From positions 5,298,001-5,362,000 of the forward strand of contig NZ_CP021645.1 of the NCBI RefSeq assembly GCF_006384975.1: a stretch of DNA of 64,000 nt, written 5' to 3'. Made by a program: the position numbers and the translations under genes. Position 1 is the stretch's first letter, and every line of letters begins with the position of its first letter. Source of the stretch: Pseudomonas oryzihabitans. GTDB taxonomy: Bacteria; Pseudomonadota; Gammaproteobacteria; Pseudomonadales; Pseudomonadaceae. The notes beneath the pieces were generated by a model, which saw only the letters and a list, made by a program, of their open reading frames with translations, made no database searches and was not told the DNA's origin. Shown one piece after another: positions 19,609 to 26,343 of this stretch.

Positions 19609-20454
19609 TCAATCGCCACAGAAGCAACCAATGGCTTCGTCCACCTCTTCGGCGAACAGCACCTGCTGCTGGCGGGCGTAGGCCTGCATCTCGGCGTAGC
19701 TGGGACGGTCTTTGCGGAAGGTGACCGCACGGCCACCGGACTCGACTAGCGTTTCCAGCCGGGCCCACCAGTCCGCGCTGCGGAGATCAGACTGGATGAT
19801 GCTGTAGGTCTGCTGCCTGCCCTTCAGGAAGCACAGGTCGCAGTTACCCAGGAGAGTCTTGCCGTTGACGGTTGGCAGCTCGAGGCGGAACGGCTGCTCT
19901 GCCCAGAAGCTATCAATGTCGGCCAGGGTCACTCCTGCGTCTGCCAGCGGCAGCCGCATTTGCTCCCGTGGCGTCTCGGTGCTGGTGCCGCGCTTTCGGA
20001 TCTTAGCCACCCGCCGATGCTCATCGGCGCGGATGCCTACCATCTGATCCCACTCGCCATCGCCATCCGCCCAGCCGATAGACTTCAGGTACCGGTGCAT
20101 CGCGCGGATCTTCAGCTCGACTGTGCAGTAGCGTGTCACCGGGTTCGGCAGGTAGCGTCGCTTGCGGATCGCCGCCTCGAAAGGCTCTCCCTGGCGGCTG
20201 GCGGTAGCGAAGTCGACCAAGGCATATCCGGCGTCAGAGTCTCGAAACTCTACCCAAATCACCCCCAGGCCCCACTCTTGGTCGCAGCGCTGAACGAAAC
20301 GCAGAGTTTCCTCGCGCTCCTTGCCGGTATTGGCGAATAGGTAGGTGATCTCCTTTCCTGGGTTCGCCAACTGCACTTGGCGCGCCATGTAGGCGCTGGT
20401 GCGTCCGCCGGAAAAGCTCAGGGCCGTTCGGCCGTCGACGTGGTAGGGGTTCAT
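19609..20454 (-). CDS. PAPS-reductase/ATP-pyrophosphatase-like phage protein
   Basis: 281 residues. The N-terminal SGGRTSAYMA P-loop of the PAPS reductase / PP-loop superfamily is followed by LFANTGKEREETLRFV. Cys are placed for a metal cluster or sulfur handling: RYCTVELKIR, GNCDLCFLKG and the terminal GCFCGD. Phage members may act in nucleotide or nucleic-acid modification; their substrate is not established. It directly precedes the methyltransferase (16 bp), so a joint role in DNA modification is possible but unproven. Confidence 0.8.
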   Translation of the reverse strand: MNPYHVDGRTALSFSGGRTSAYMARQVQLANPGKEITYLFANTGKEREETLRFVQRCDQEWGLGVIWVEFRDSDAGYALVDFATASRQGEPFEAAIRKRRYLPNPVTRYCTVELKIRAMHRYLKSIGWADGDGEWDQMVGIRADEHRRVAKIRKRGTSTETPREQMRLPLADAGVTLADIDSFWAEQPFRLELPTVNGKTLLGNCDLCFLKGRQQTYSIIQSDLRSADWWARLETLVESGGRAVTFRKDRPSYAEMQAYARQQQVLFAEEVDEAIGCFCGD

Positions 20455-20463
20455 GGATCATCC

Positions 20464-20958
20464 TTACGCCGCGCCGCGGCTCTGCTCTATGTGGGCCCAG
20501 GCGCCGAACTTCTCGAACAGCTCGTAGGCCCGCGCTTCGTCAAGGCCGATGCCGCTGGTGTTGGCTATCCAGCCGCTGCTGACCAAGTGCCGGGTGTTGC
20601 AGCCGTCGCGTAGCTCGCGGCAGAAATGCTCGAGCACGTCGGTCAGCTGATTGGCGCGGTAGATGCTGCTCAGTGCGATCTCTTCGGCCTTGATGTACTG
20701 GGCGCCTTGCTGGTCGCGGCACATGACCGCGAAGTAAACCGTCCAGGGGTAGGCGAAGTCGCAAAAGGCATCGGCGACCATCCGCACCTGGCTCAGGGCA
20801 ATCGGCTTGCCATCGCGCAGGCTGATGAGGCGCTGATCCACCAGATCGGGATGGGCCGGGCGGTCGATGTTCATCACCGCCACCTGGCTGTTCGCCAACA
20901 GGGCGCGGCAGTTACGGGCCAGGCGTGCTTGCGTGTTGTTCGGCTTGCGCTTCTTCAT
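20464..20958 (-). CDS. Phage protein of unknown function
   Basis: 164 residues, starting MKKRKPNNTQARLARNCRAL. A basic N-terminus is followed by a mostly helical body (VADAFCDFAYPWTVYFAVMC, IYRANQLTDVLEHFCREL) resembling small early phage proteins; not recognised. Its 5' end overlaps the next gene upstream by 47 bp in another frame, an unusually long overlap for this operon. Confidence 0.65.
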   Translation of the reverse strand: MKKRKPNNTQARLARNCRALLANSQVAVMNIDRPAHPDLVDQRLISLRDGKPIALSQVRMVADAFCDFAYPWTVYFAVMCRDQQGAQYIKAEEIALSSIYRANQLTDVLEHFCRELRDGCNTRHLVSSGWIANTSGIGLDEARAYELFEKFGAWAHIEQSRGAA

Positions 20959-21223
20959 GGGGGCGCTCCAGGGACCGGAGTAGGTCGGAGAACGTGGTGG
21001 CGTGCTTGTCGGCGGCTCGTTTCTTCGCCCGGGACTCTGCAGCGATACCCCGCACCCGGGGCGCCTCGCTCTGGTAGTCCTTGGGCATACGCGGCTGGCT
21101 GCGCGCCAGATAGGGCAGGATTGCGACACGGCCGCCGGCGGTCAGATGCTTCCGCACGTGCTCCGCCAACTCCTCCCGGTCATCGACCTTCCGCGCCAGG
21201 GCACTGGTGTGATGGGTCATCAT
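20912..21223 (-). CDS. Basic phage protein, unknown (intact copy)
   Basis: 103 residues, MMTHHTSALARKVDDREELA...; acidic and basic helices ending in RAADKHATTFSDLLRSLERP. The G4 run at 21058-21061 keeps this frame. In the second prophage copy the run is G3 and the frame shifts. Overlaps the exonuclease gene by 4 bp. Function unknown. Confidence 0.65.
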   Translation of the reverse strand: MMTHHTSALARKVDDREELAEHVRKHLTAGGRVAILPYLARSQPRMPKDYQSEAPRVRGIAAESRAKKRAADKHATTFSDLLRSLERPHEEAQAEQHASTPGP

Positions 21224-21771
21224 GTTGCTGGCCTCGACTCGTGCAGGGTCAGCGCCATGATCAGCTGGGCCGCCTCGTGCCGGGCGTCGTGCAGCGCGTG
21301 GTGCCGGATCCCCTCGAAGGGCAGGTCAGCGGCTTCCCAGTAGAGGTCCAGCAGCGTGCGCATGCAGCGCTCGTTGCGGAAGAACCAGGGCGCGTCCCGC
21401 CTGAAGGCTCGATAGGCGCTGGTCAGGATGGTGCACTCGAAGCTCGGGCCTTTGCCCCAGACCAAGAACCGGTCGCCGGCGGCGGTCTGCTGCAGCCAGG
21501 CCTCAAGGTCTGTCAGCGCCTGGTACAGGCTGCCGGCCTCCTGTGAGCCGTCGACCTCCTGGCGCGCGTCCACATCCTGGCGCATCCACCATTCCATGGT
21601 GTCGCCGTCGACAGCGCAGCCGACGTCCAGCGCCGTCTCCAGCTGCACACGGACGTAGAACTCGCCCACTGGTACTCGATCCCGCACCGCCACCGCGCCG
21701 ATGCTCACGATGGCAGCATTGGGCAGGGTGCTCATGGTCTCGAGGTCGATCACGACGTCCAGCCGGCTCAT
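21220..21771 (-). CDS. 3'-5' exonuclease of the DEDD superfamily (Rv2179c-like)
   Basis: 183 residues. The opening VVIDLETMSTLPNAAIVSIG carries the Exo I Asp-x-Glu; VDGDTMEWWMRQ is family-typical; the Exo III His-x5-Asp-like motif is HHALHDARHEAA. The Exo II position reads KGPSFECTIL, with Glu where these enzymes usually have Asp. Members degrade or trim DNA or RNA 3' ends in many phages. Encoded in the leftward early operon. Confidence 0.85.
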   Translation of the reverse strand: MSRLDVVIDLETMSTLPNAAIVSIGAVAVRDRVPVGEFYVRVQLETALDVGCAVDGDTMEWWMRQDVDARQEVDGSQEAGSLYQALTDLEAWLQQTAAGDRFLVWGKGPSFECTILTSAYRAFRRDAPWFFRNERCMRTLLDLYWEAADLPFEGIRHHALHDARHEAAQLIMALTLHESRPAT

Positions 21772-21986
21772 GCCGTCAGCTCCCGATCAGCCGCGACGAG
21801 CTTGTCGGCCAGACCGTGGGCTGCCTGCCACTTCGCCAGGGCGTCACCATGCTTGGTAAGGCTGCGGCAGTGCACCAACTCGCGACGGTGGCCGCTGTGG
21901 ACAATCCGGCGGCCGGTTTCGAGCTGAACAGTGGATACCTGCGCGCAATCCACAACGGCAGGGTGAAGCAGAACCTGTGCGCTCAT
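21768..21986 (-). CDS. Small phage protein, unknown
   Basis: 72 residues from the ATG at 21986 (MSAQVLLHPAVVDCAQVSTV). The same frame is open further upstream, but that region holds a large inverted repeat and no good ribosome-binding site. Overlaps the exonuclease start by 4 bp. No domain recognised. Confidence 0.6.
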   Translation of the reverse strand: MSAQVLLHPAVVDCAQVSTVQLETGRRIVHSGHRRELVHCRSLTKHGDALAKWQAAHGLADKLVAADRELTA

Positions 21987-22421
21987 GGCGAAGGCCTCGA
22001 TGGGGAAGGGGGAGAAAAGGGCCAGGCCGCGCCGCTGGGGAAGCGGTGATGGTGCGACCTGGCGAAAAGGGTGCCGGCGGCAGGGTTTCCCCTGGGCCGG
22101 CGGTGATGCAGTGCCAGCTCCTGTTGGCGCTTGCCAGCTGGCGCGACGTCCGGTCTTCTGCATCGGAAAGGGGTGGCCGGTGCTGATCTCCGGCTTTGTG
22201 GTCCTCGCCGCAGCAGGCACCACGCTCTCTGCGGCTCTCCGTTGCCCGTCAGCCCGGGCGTCTCACCCCTTTCCGATACAGTCCCCGTGACGTGGGGAAT
22301 ACGGCCAGGCCCTCGGCGGAGGTAGAAGCTGGTTACCAATGCCAGGCTGCCGGTGATGTGCGCTCCGCCGGCTGGCGCTCCTGGATATCCGCGCGCGGCG
22401 GCCCGCCAGGTCGGGGCTAGA
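21987..22421. other. 435-bp gene-free stretch with large inverted repeat
   Basis: No convincing gene on either strand. It contains the perfect 14-bp inverted repeat at 22162-22175 and 22264-22277, enclosing three further hairpins (listed separately). Because the leftward operon runs through it, the stretch would be transcribed as a leader for the genes from 21986 on. Confidence 0.6.
22162..22277. repeat. Inverted repeat able to fold as a four-way junction
   Basis: ATCGGAAAGGGGTG (22162-22175) and its exact complement CACCCCTTTCCGAT (22264-22277) enclose three hairpins: GCCGG/CCGGC (22176-22180 with 22190-22194), GCCGCAG/CTGCGGC (22207-22213 with 22229-22235) and GCCCG/CGGGC (22244-22248 with 22255-22259). 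The layout is a cloverleaf with a long closing stem. As RNA on the minus strand it would lie in the leftward operon. Family unknown. Confidence 0.7.
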
Positions 22422-22796
22422 TCAAACGGTAATTTCTGGTTGTTCGGCGCGGCGCGTCATCCGAACTTGGGCGGTCCGGCGCTCAGGCGCTCGGCGGTCG
22501 CGGCGCATGGGGTCTTCATCGAGTGCGGCATGGGCCAGCACCAGGGCGGCCAGGGCCACGCATAGTGGGCTGATCAGCTGCCGCTTCATGGCCTCGGCCA
22601 CGAGCTGGGTAGCTCGGTTGACGCCCAACTTGTACATGGCGCTGGCCTGGCGCTTGCGCACTCCGCCGATGCTGATCTTCATGTCCCGCGCCAGCTCTTT
22701 TTGGGTTCGGCCCGATGCCAGGCCAATCACGCATTCCAGCTCCCGTGGAGCCAGGCCCATACCCAGCCGGCCCTTCCATTCGCCGATAACGATCAT
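22422..22796 (-). CDS. LuxR-type helix-turn-helix protein
   Basis: 124 residues. Residues about 12-75 form a GerE/LuxR HTH (LAPRELECVIGLASGRTQKE, LARDMKISIGGVRKRQASAM, MYKLGVNRATQLVAEAM) without any receiver or ligand domain. A hydrophobic stretch (ISPLCVALAALVLAHAAL) follows, then a basic tail. Such stand-alone LuxR-HTH proteins are common in Pseudomonas prophages and probably regulate transcription. The hydrophobic part could anchor it to the membrane or be a packing helix. Confidence 0.8.
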   Translation of the reverse strand: MIVIGEWKGRLGMGLAPRELECVIGLASGRTQKELARDMKISIGGVRKRQASAMYKLGVNRATQLVAEAMKRQLISPLCVALAALVLAHAALDEDPMRRDRRAPERRTAQVRMTRRAEQPEITV

Positions 22797-22805
22797 GAGT
22801 TTTCC

Positions 22806-23018
22806 TTACGCCGGGTTGGCGTACTGCTGGATGAGGTCTTCGAAGCCGGCCAGCGTTCGCTGGAAGTAGAGCCGAAGGCCGGGACTTTCCGCTTGCTGCA
22901 TCTCGCGGCGGTACATGGCGGCCATGTCCTGGGCGTGCGGCAGCATCACGGTGGTGCGGATAAACGGGTCGGGACAGGCTTCCATCGTTTCGCGAAGCCA
23001 AACGGAGTAGGGGGTCAT
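22806..23018 (-). CDS. Small helical phage protein, unknown
   Basis: 70 residues, MTPYSVWLRETMEACPDPFI...; predicted all-helical (MAAMYRREMQQAESPGLRLY, RTLAGFEDLIQQYA). ATGA overlap with the upstream LexA-like gene. No known family. Confidence 0.65.
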   Translation of the reverse strand: MTPYSVWLRETMEACPDPFIRTTVMLPHAQDMAAMYRREMQQAESPGLRLYFQRTLAGFEDLIQQYANPA

Positions 23019-23239
23019 GGGGTGGCCCTCACTAGGCGAATGCCGCGGGAGATACCCGGCAGCAGCTTCAGGAATCCTTTCTTCTCCAGCGCCGCCAGGT
23101 GCTCCTGGGCGCCGTTGTGCGATGACATACCCATGGCCTTGGCCAGTTCAGCACGGGTAGGCGGGTATTCGTTCTGGCGAATGAAGGCCGCGACCGCCTC
23201 CAGCACCTGCCGCTGTCGCGGCGTCAGCTCGTCGGCCAT
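23015..23239 (-). CDS. LexA-type winged-helix DNA-binding protein without protease domain
   Basis: 74 residues, MADELTPRQRQVLEAVAAFI, with NEYPPTRAELAKAMGMSSHNGAQEHLAALEKKGFL: this is the LexA N-terminal winged helix almost motif for motif, ending before any S24 peptidase domain. It could bind LexA-like boxes, possibly competing with host LexA at the SOS box found 1.7 kb away, or act on phage sites. Confidence 0.82.
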   Translation of the reverse strand: MADELTPRQRQVLEAVAAFIRQNEYPPTRAELAKAMGMSSHNGAQEHLAALEKKGFLKLLPGISRGIRLVRATP

Positions 23240-23248
23240 GGCGGCCTC

Positions 23249-24598
23249 CTATTCGGCTTCAATGAACTCACCTTCAGCGTTCAGCGAGTACCAGACGTCA
23301 GGCAGGATGCCGTTCTCGCCGACTTTGCTTGCTCTAATGTTGATCAGGGCGCCTTCGTCATCGCGGTAGCAGAGAACAATCGCGCCGCCCGCCGAGGCAC
23401 GAGCTCTTCCCTCTGCGCCGAATACAGCCGCTACAGACTCGCGGCCTGACACCTCGGCCGCCGACTGGTACCCGGTGTTCGTCGCGGCGGACCGGTGCCC
23501 GGTGTTCGTCGCGGCGGACCGGTGCCCGGTGTTCGTCGCGGTCGACTGGTCCCCGGTGTTCGTCGCGGCGGACCGGTGCCCGGTGTTCGTCGCGGCCGAC
23601 CAGTTCCCGGTGTTCGTCGCGGCGGACCGGTCCCCGGTGTTCGTCGCGGCGGACCGGTCCCCGGTGTTCGTCGCGGCCGACCAGTTCCCGGTGTTCGTCG
23701 CGGCGGACCGGTCCCCGGTGTTCGTCGCGGTCGACTGGTCCCCGGTGTTCGTCGCGGCCGACCAGTTCCCGGTGTTCGTCGCGGCGGACCGGTCCCCGGT
23801 GTTCGTCGCGGTCGACTGGTACCCGGTGTTCGTCGCGGCGGACCGGTCCCCGGTGTTCGTCGCGGCGGACCGGTCCCCGGTGTTCGTCGCGGTCGACTGG
23901 TCCCCGGTGTTCGTCGCGGCGGACCGGTCCCCGGTGTTCGTCGCGGCGGACCGGTCCCCGGTGTTCGTCGCGGCGGACCGGTCCCCGGTGTTCGTCGCGG
24001 CGGACCGGTGCCCGGTGTTCGTCGCGGCGGACCGGTCCCCGGTGTTCGTCGCGGCGGACCGGTCCCCGGTGTTCGTCGCGGCGGACCGGTGCCCGGTGTT
24101 CGTCGCGGCGGACCAGTCCCCGGTGTTCGTCGCGGCGGACCGGTGCCCGGTGTTCGTCGCGGCGGACCGGTCCCCGGTGTTCGTCGCGGCGGACCGGTGC
24201 CCGGTGTTCGTCGCGGCCGACCAGTTCCCGGTGTTCGCCTGCTCAAGCGTCTTGTCTAGCCGAGAATTAATCCATTCAACGGCCCGCATGACCATCGTAG
24301 GAATGCTGATCTCAGCTTCGATAGTGATTCTGCCGCTTGCGATCTTGCTGTCCGACTCATGCCGGCTAAGTTGACCACCTGCGGTTACAAGGGCGAATCG
24401 ACTTTCGGACGGAGCGTAATAACTGAAGACGTCAAGCGGATACTCGCAAGCGTGAAAGCCAGCGGCGCAAGCCTCTACATCGCCAGCGTGCTCGAATGTC
24501 TTTCCAACTTCGTATTGGTATCCACGGCATTTCCAGTCTTTGTCGAAGCCCTTGTAGGCCACGACGTTTTCTTCGGTAGATTTTTTCTTGCGGGTCAT
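23249..24598 (-). CDS. DUF7666-type protein with 29 nine-residue repeats
   Basis: 449 residues from the ATG at 24598 (MTRKKKSTEENVVAYKGFDK). The N-terminal domain (about 10-115) has the CAAGFHACEYPLDVFSYYAP motif of DUF7666-like phage proteins. Residues about 122-382 are 29 tandem copies of NTG-x-x-S-(A/T)-AT, x-x being DR, HR, NW, DQ, YQ or DW. A short capping region follows (EVSGRESVAAVFGAEGRARA...). The regular 9-residue period and small residues suggest a beta-helix or stacked fold. First gene of the leftward operon; function unknown. Confidence 0.8.
   Translation of the reverse strand: MTRKKKSTEENVVAYKGFDKDWKCRGYQYEVGKTFEHAGDVEACAAGFHACEYPLDVFSYYAPSESRFALVTAGGQLSRHESDSKIASGRITIEAEISIPTMVMRAVEWINSRLDKTLEQANTGNWSAATNTGHRSAATNTGDRSAATNTGHRSAATNTGDWSAATNTGHRSAATNTGDRSAATNTGDRSAATNTGHRSAATNTGDRSAATNTGDRSAATNTGDRSAATNTGDQSTATNTGDRSAATNTGDRSAATNTGYQSTATNTGDRSAATNTGNWSAATNTGDQSTATNTGDRSAATNTGNWSAATNTGDRSAATNTGDRSAATNTGNWSAATNTGHRSAATNTGDQSTATNTGHRSAATNTGHRSAATNTGYQSAAEVSGRESVAAVFGAEGRARASAGGAIVLCYRDDEGALINIRASKVGENGILPDVWYSLNAEGEFIEAE
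23453..24235 (-). repeat. 27-bp in-frame tandem repeat, 29 units (783 bp)
   Basis: 29 contiguous 27-bp units, each encoding nine residues, differing mainly at the two codons after NTG. Because the unit is a multiple of three, unit gain or loss keeps the frame. There are no spacers, which rules out a CRISPR array. Short-read assemblies are prone to collapse here, so the copy number is uncertain. Confidence 0.9.
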
Positions 24599-24894
24599 TT
24601 GGTTCGTTCCTTGTCGGTTGTCTTCCCATCTGGCCCTGTCTCCAAGGCCAGCGAGGAAAACTGCTATGCCGGTGTTACGCGCCACCGCCGGCTGGGCGAC
24701 TACTTGTTCGGGGGATCTGAGATCCCAACAGCCACCCGCGCTGGTATGCCGGTGGCTCTCCATTTCGGTGCTTTACGCTGCACACCTTGGGGGAGGCGTC
24801 CCATCTCAGGAGGTTGGCTTTAAGCCCTGGGTCTCCTGATCGCTACCCGGGGCTGCCCGTGGGCTGCCTGGCAGTTGTCGCTGCCGATGGGTGA

Positions 24895-24923
24895 AATATA
24901 GGAATACCCGTAAAACTAGTCAA
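24895..24923 (-). promoter_or_regulatory. Leftward early promoter (PL-like)
   Basis: On the minus strand TTGACT (24923-24918), a 17-bp spacer and TATATT (24900-24895), near consensus. It fires into the leftward operon beginning at 24598. Operator-like site 1 covers its spacer and -10, and site 2 covers the edge of its -35, so the CI-like repressor should shut it off. Confidence 0.82.
24897..24912. promoter_or_regulatory. Operator-like site OL1
   Basis: TATAGGAATACCCGTA fits the shared pattern TAYGGG-N4-CCCRTA (one mismatch in the left half). Overlaps the -10 of the leftward promoter. Confidence 0.72.
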
Positions 24924-24937
24924 TGGGTGTTCCCATA
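24922..24937. promoter_or_regulatory. Operator-like site OL2
   Basis: AATGGGTGTTCCCATA, GGG-N4-CCC core, centre 25 bp from OL1. Touches the -35 of the leftward promoter. Confidence 0.72.
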
Positions 24938-24943
24938 TTTTTT

Positions 24944-24959
24944 TATGGGCGAACCCGTT
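24944..24959. promoter_or_regulatory. Operator-like site OL3
   Basis: TATGGGCGAACCCGTT, GGG-N4-CCC core, centre 22 bp from OL2. Lies between the leftward promoter and the SOS-box promoter of the DUF1654 gene. Confidence 0.7.
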
Positions 24960-24974
24960 GAAAGACCGCTTCGC

Positions 24975-25004
24975 TTGGGATACTGTTTATTTGTACAGTA
25001 TAAT
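24975..25004 (+). promoter_or_regulatory. Promoter with LexA (SOS) box, DUF1654 gene
   Basis: TTGGGA (24975-24980), 18-bp spacer and a consensus TATAAT (24999-25004). The 20-mer TACTGTTTATTTGTACAGTA (24981-25000) is a LexA box: CTG-N10-CAG (24983-24998) with matching flanks, ending inside the -10. LexA bound here should block the promoter until DNA damage. Confidence 0.8.
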
Positions 25005-25022
25005 TGCGAGGGAGGTCACACC

Positions 25023-25307
25023 ATGTCTAAGTCCGCCAAACAGTCGATTTCAGCTCAAGAGCGCCTATCCATCCGCATCTCAAACATGATCACGTCACCC
25101 AAGGCTCAGCTCGAGCGGCGGGTGCGGGTGCATCAGCTTGATACCGATCCGGACGAGGTCTGGGAGCTGGTGTTGGAATCGCTGGCGGAGTCTCCCGAGC
25201 TGGGCGTGACCTTCGAAGACGATGGCGACGTGACGATCAGGTGGGAGCCCGAGTCGCGGGAAGTGACGGACGAGGGCGAGACGAGTGTGGAGCAGATCGA
25301 CGGCTGA
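25023..25307 (+). CDS. DUF1654 protein under SOS control
   Basis: 94 residues from the ATG at 25023, preceded by GAGGGAGG. The sequence (SAQERLSIRISNMITSPKAQ, HQLDTDPDEVWELVLESLAE, VTFEDDGDVTIRW) fits the Pseudomonas DUF1654 family, whose function is unknown. A LexA box overlaps its promoter, so it should be expressed on DNA damage, and a repressor operator lies just upstream. An induction-related role is plausible but inferred. Confidence 0.8.
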   Translation: MSKSAKQSISAQERLSIRISNMITSPKAQLERRVRVHQLDTDPDEVWELVLESLAESPELGVTFEDDGDVTIRWEPESREVTDEGETSVEQIDG

Positions 25308-25378
25308 CCTGCCGAACGGAAAGGCCCTGGGCGCCCCGCGCAGTATCATGGCGCCCGCATCAGCTCAGGAGACGCCCC

Positions 25379-25630
25379 ATGCCCCACAATCTCGCCAACC
25401 GATCAGCAGACGAACGCCGCGCCATTGAGGCCCGGAAGGCCGAGCTGTTCCGGTATTAGAAGGAGAACAAGGACCGCAGCTACGCCGAGGCGGCGCGGAT
25501 TTTTGCCGGGAAGGAGAAGAAGGGGAATGCTTGGGTAGAGAAGGAGTTAGCCAGCTTGCAGCCAGACCAGTTCAGGAACATGGTGCGGTCGGAGATCAGC
25601 CGTCTGCAGAGCGGGAAGCCGAGGGAGTAG
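25379..25630 (+). pseudogene. Small gene with in-frame amber stop at 25457
   Basis: MPHNLANRSADERRAIEARK...FRY is followed by TAG (25457-25459), then the same frame runs on KENKDRSYAEAARIFAGKEK...RLQSGKPRE to a TAG at 25628-25630. Both halves read like one charged 83-residue helical protein, so the TAG is probably a mutated TGG or other sense codon. Alternatives are amber suppression or a functional 26-residue peptide. Family not recognised. Confidence 0.6.
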
Positions 25631-25691
25631 TGCAGATACAGAAAGCCCGGCGCGGGGCCGGGCTACGGAGCTTTGTCGGCGCTATGAATCT

Positions 25692-26072
25692 TCAACTCGC
25701 AATCGGAAGGTGCGGGATGAAGCGCGCCGCAGCAAAAGCTAGGCCGGCAAGAACGACAGCGGTACCAATGAACCACTTAGTCTGAGCATGGAATGAATCA
25801 GATATGGTCACCTTCAGATCGGACAGATCCGACTTGGTCACCATCTGCTTCTCAATGCCATCAAGTTTGGTTTCGACACGAGCCAGCCTTTCCCTGATGT
25901 CAGGGATCGCTTTTTCCAGCGCCGCTACACGAGATTCCAAGGCATCGCCTCCAGGTGGTTGACCGCCAGTATGGCCCCCTCCGGACCCATTGTCATTCCC
26001 ACCCGAGGAGTTGCGCTCCTTGCGCAGCTGATCAACCTGACGCTGGAGCAGTTCCAAGCTGATATTGCTCAT
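25692..26072 (-). CDS. Coiled-coil protein with C-terminal membrane anchor
   Basis: 126 residues. N-terminal helix (SLELLQRQVDQLRKERNSSG), a Gly/Asn-rich linker, a coiled coil (ESRVAALEKAIPDIRERLAR, VETKLDGIEKQMVTKSDLSD) and one membrane segment (WFIGTAVVLAGLAFAAARFI) near the C-terminus. The coil-plus-anchor layout is seen in XhlA-like and membrane-tethered exclusion proteins. Last gene of the three-gene cassette behind the repressor, overlapping the previous gene by 4 bp. Confidence 0.75.
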   Translation of the reverse strand: MSNISLELLQRQVDQLRKERNSSGGNDNGSGGGHTGGQPPGGDALESRVAALEKAIPDIRERLARVETKLDGIEKQMVTKSDLSDLKVTISDSFHAQTKWFIGTAVVLAGLAFAAARFIPHLPIAS

Positions 26073-26335
26073 GATCGGTCCTTGAAGAACTGCTTGATAT
26101 CAGCTTCGGAGATGTTCTTGATCGATTTGTCGAGATATTCAATCATCTCGTCTACACGCGCCAATGACTCATCGGCAAGCTTATGGGTTTCTTCGCTTAC
26201 GTTCGGCTCGTTCTTCAAAGCCTTTGATAGCAGCATGATGGTTCTCAGCTGCATCGTCGACATTATGAATAGGCTTCCCAGGTTTTCACTGATTAGCTCT
26301 GGAAAGCTTTTGTCCTTGCCACCTTCTTCCGCCAT
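26069..26335 (-). CDS. Helical protein of unknown function, repressor operon
   Basis: 88 residues from the ATG at 26335, which has a good AGGAG ribosome-binding site. Helical and charged (SFPELISENLGSLFIMSTMQ, ADESLARVDEMIEYLDKSIK), ending ADIKQFFKDRS. Not recognised. Middle gene of the cassette downstream of the CI-like repressor; probably coexpressed with it in lysogens. Confidence 0.7.
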   Translation of the reverse strand: MAEEGGKDKSFPELISENLGSLFIMSTMQLRTIMLLSKALKNEPNVSEETHKLADESLARVDEMIEYLDKSIKNISEADIKQFFKDRS

Positions 26336-26343
26336 GTTTTCTC

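Larger units (their letters stand above)
24599..25022. other. Leader and left operator region, no gene
   Basis: 424 bp between two divergent genes. From 24599 to about 24890 it is the leader of the leftward operon, with hairpins GGGATC-TGA-GATCCC (24712-24726) and TCAGGAG/CTCCTGA (24806-24812 with 24833-24839) enclosing GGCT/AGCC. From 24895 it holds the leftward promoter, three operators, and the SOS-regulated promoter of the DUF1654 gene (listed separately). Confidence 0.65.

Noticed and set aside
18081..20454. Dnd-type phosphorothioation system
   Set aside because: A DndC-like PP-loop protein alone is not enough; no dndB, dndD or dndE partners and no cysteine desulfurase are nearby.
23453..24235. 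CRISPR-like array appearance
   Set aside because: 27-bp units are contiguous with no spacers and encode an in-frame nine-residue repeat.
23475..24374. 299-codon plus-strand frame (repeating FVAADRSPV)
   Set aside because: Mirror of the 27-bp repeat of the minus-strand gene; any such repeat stays open in several frames. No ribosome-binding site.
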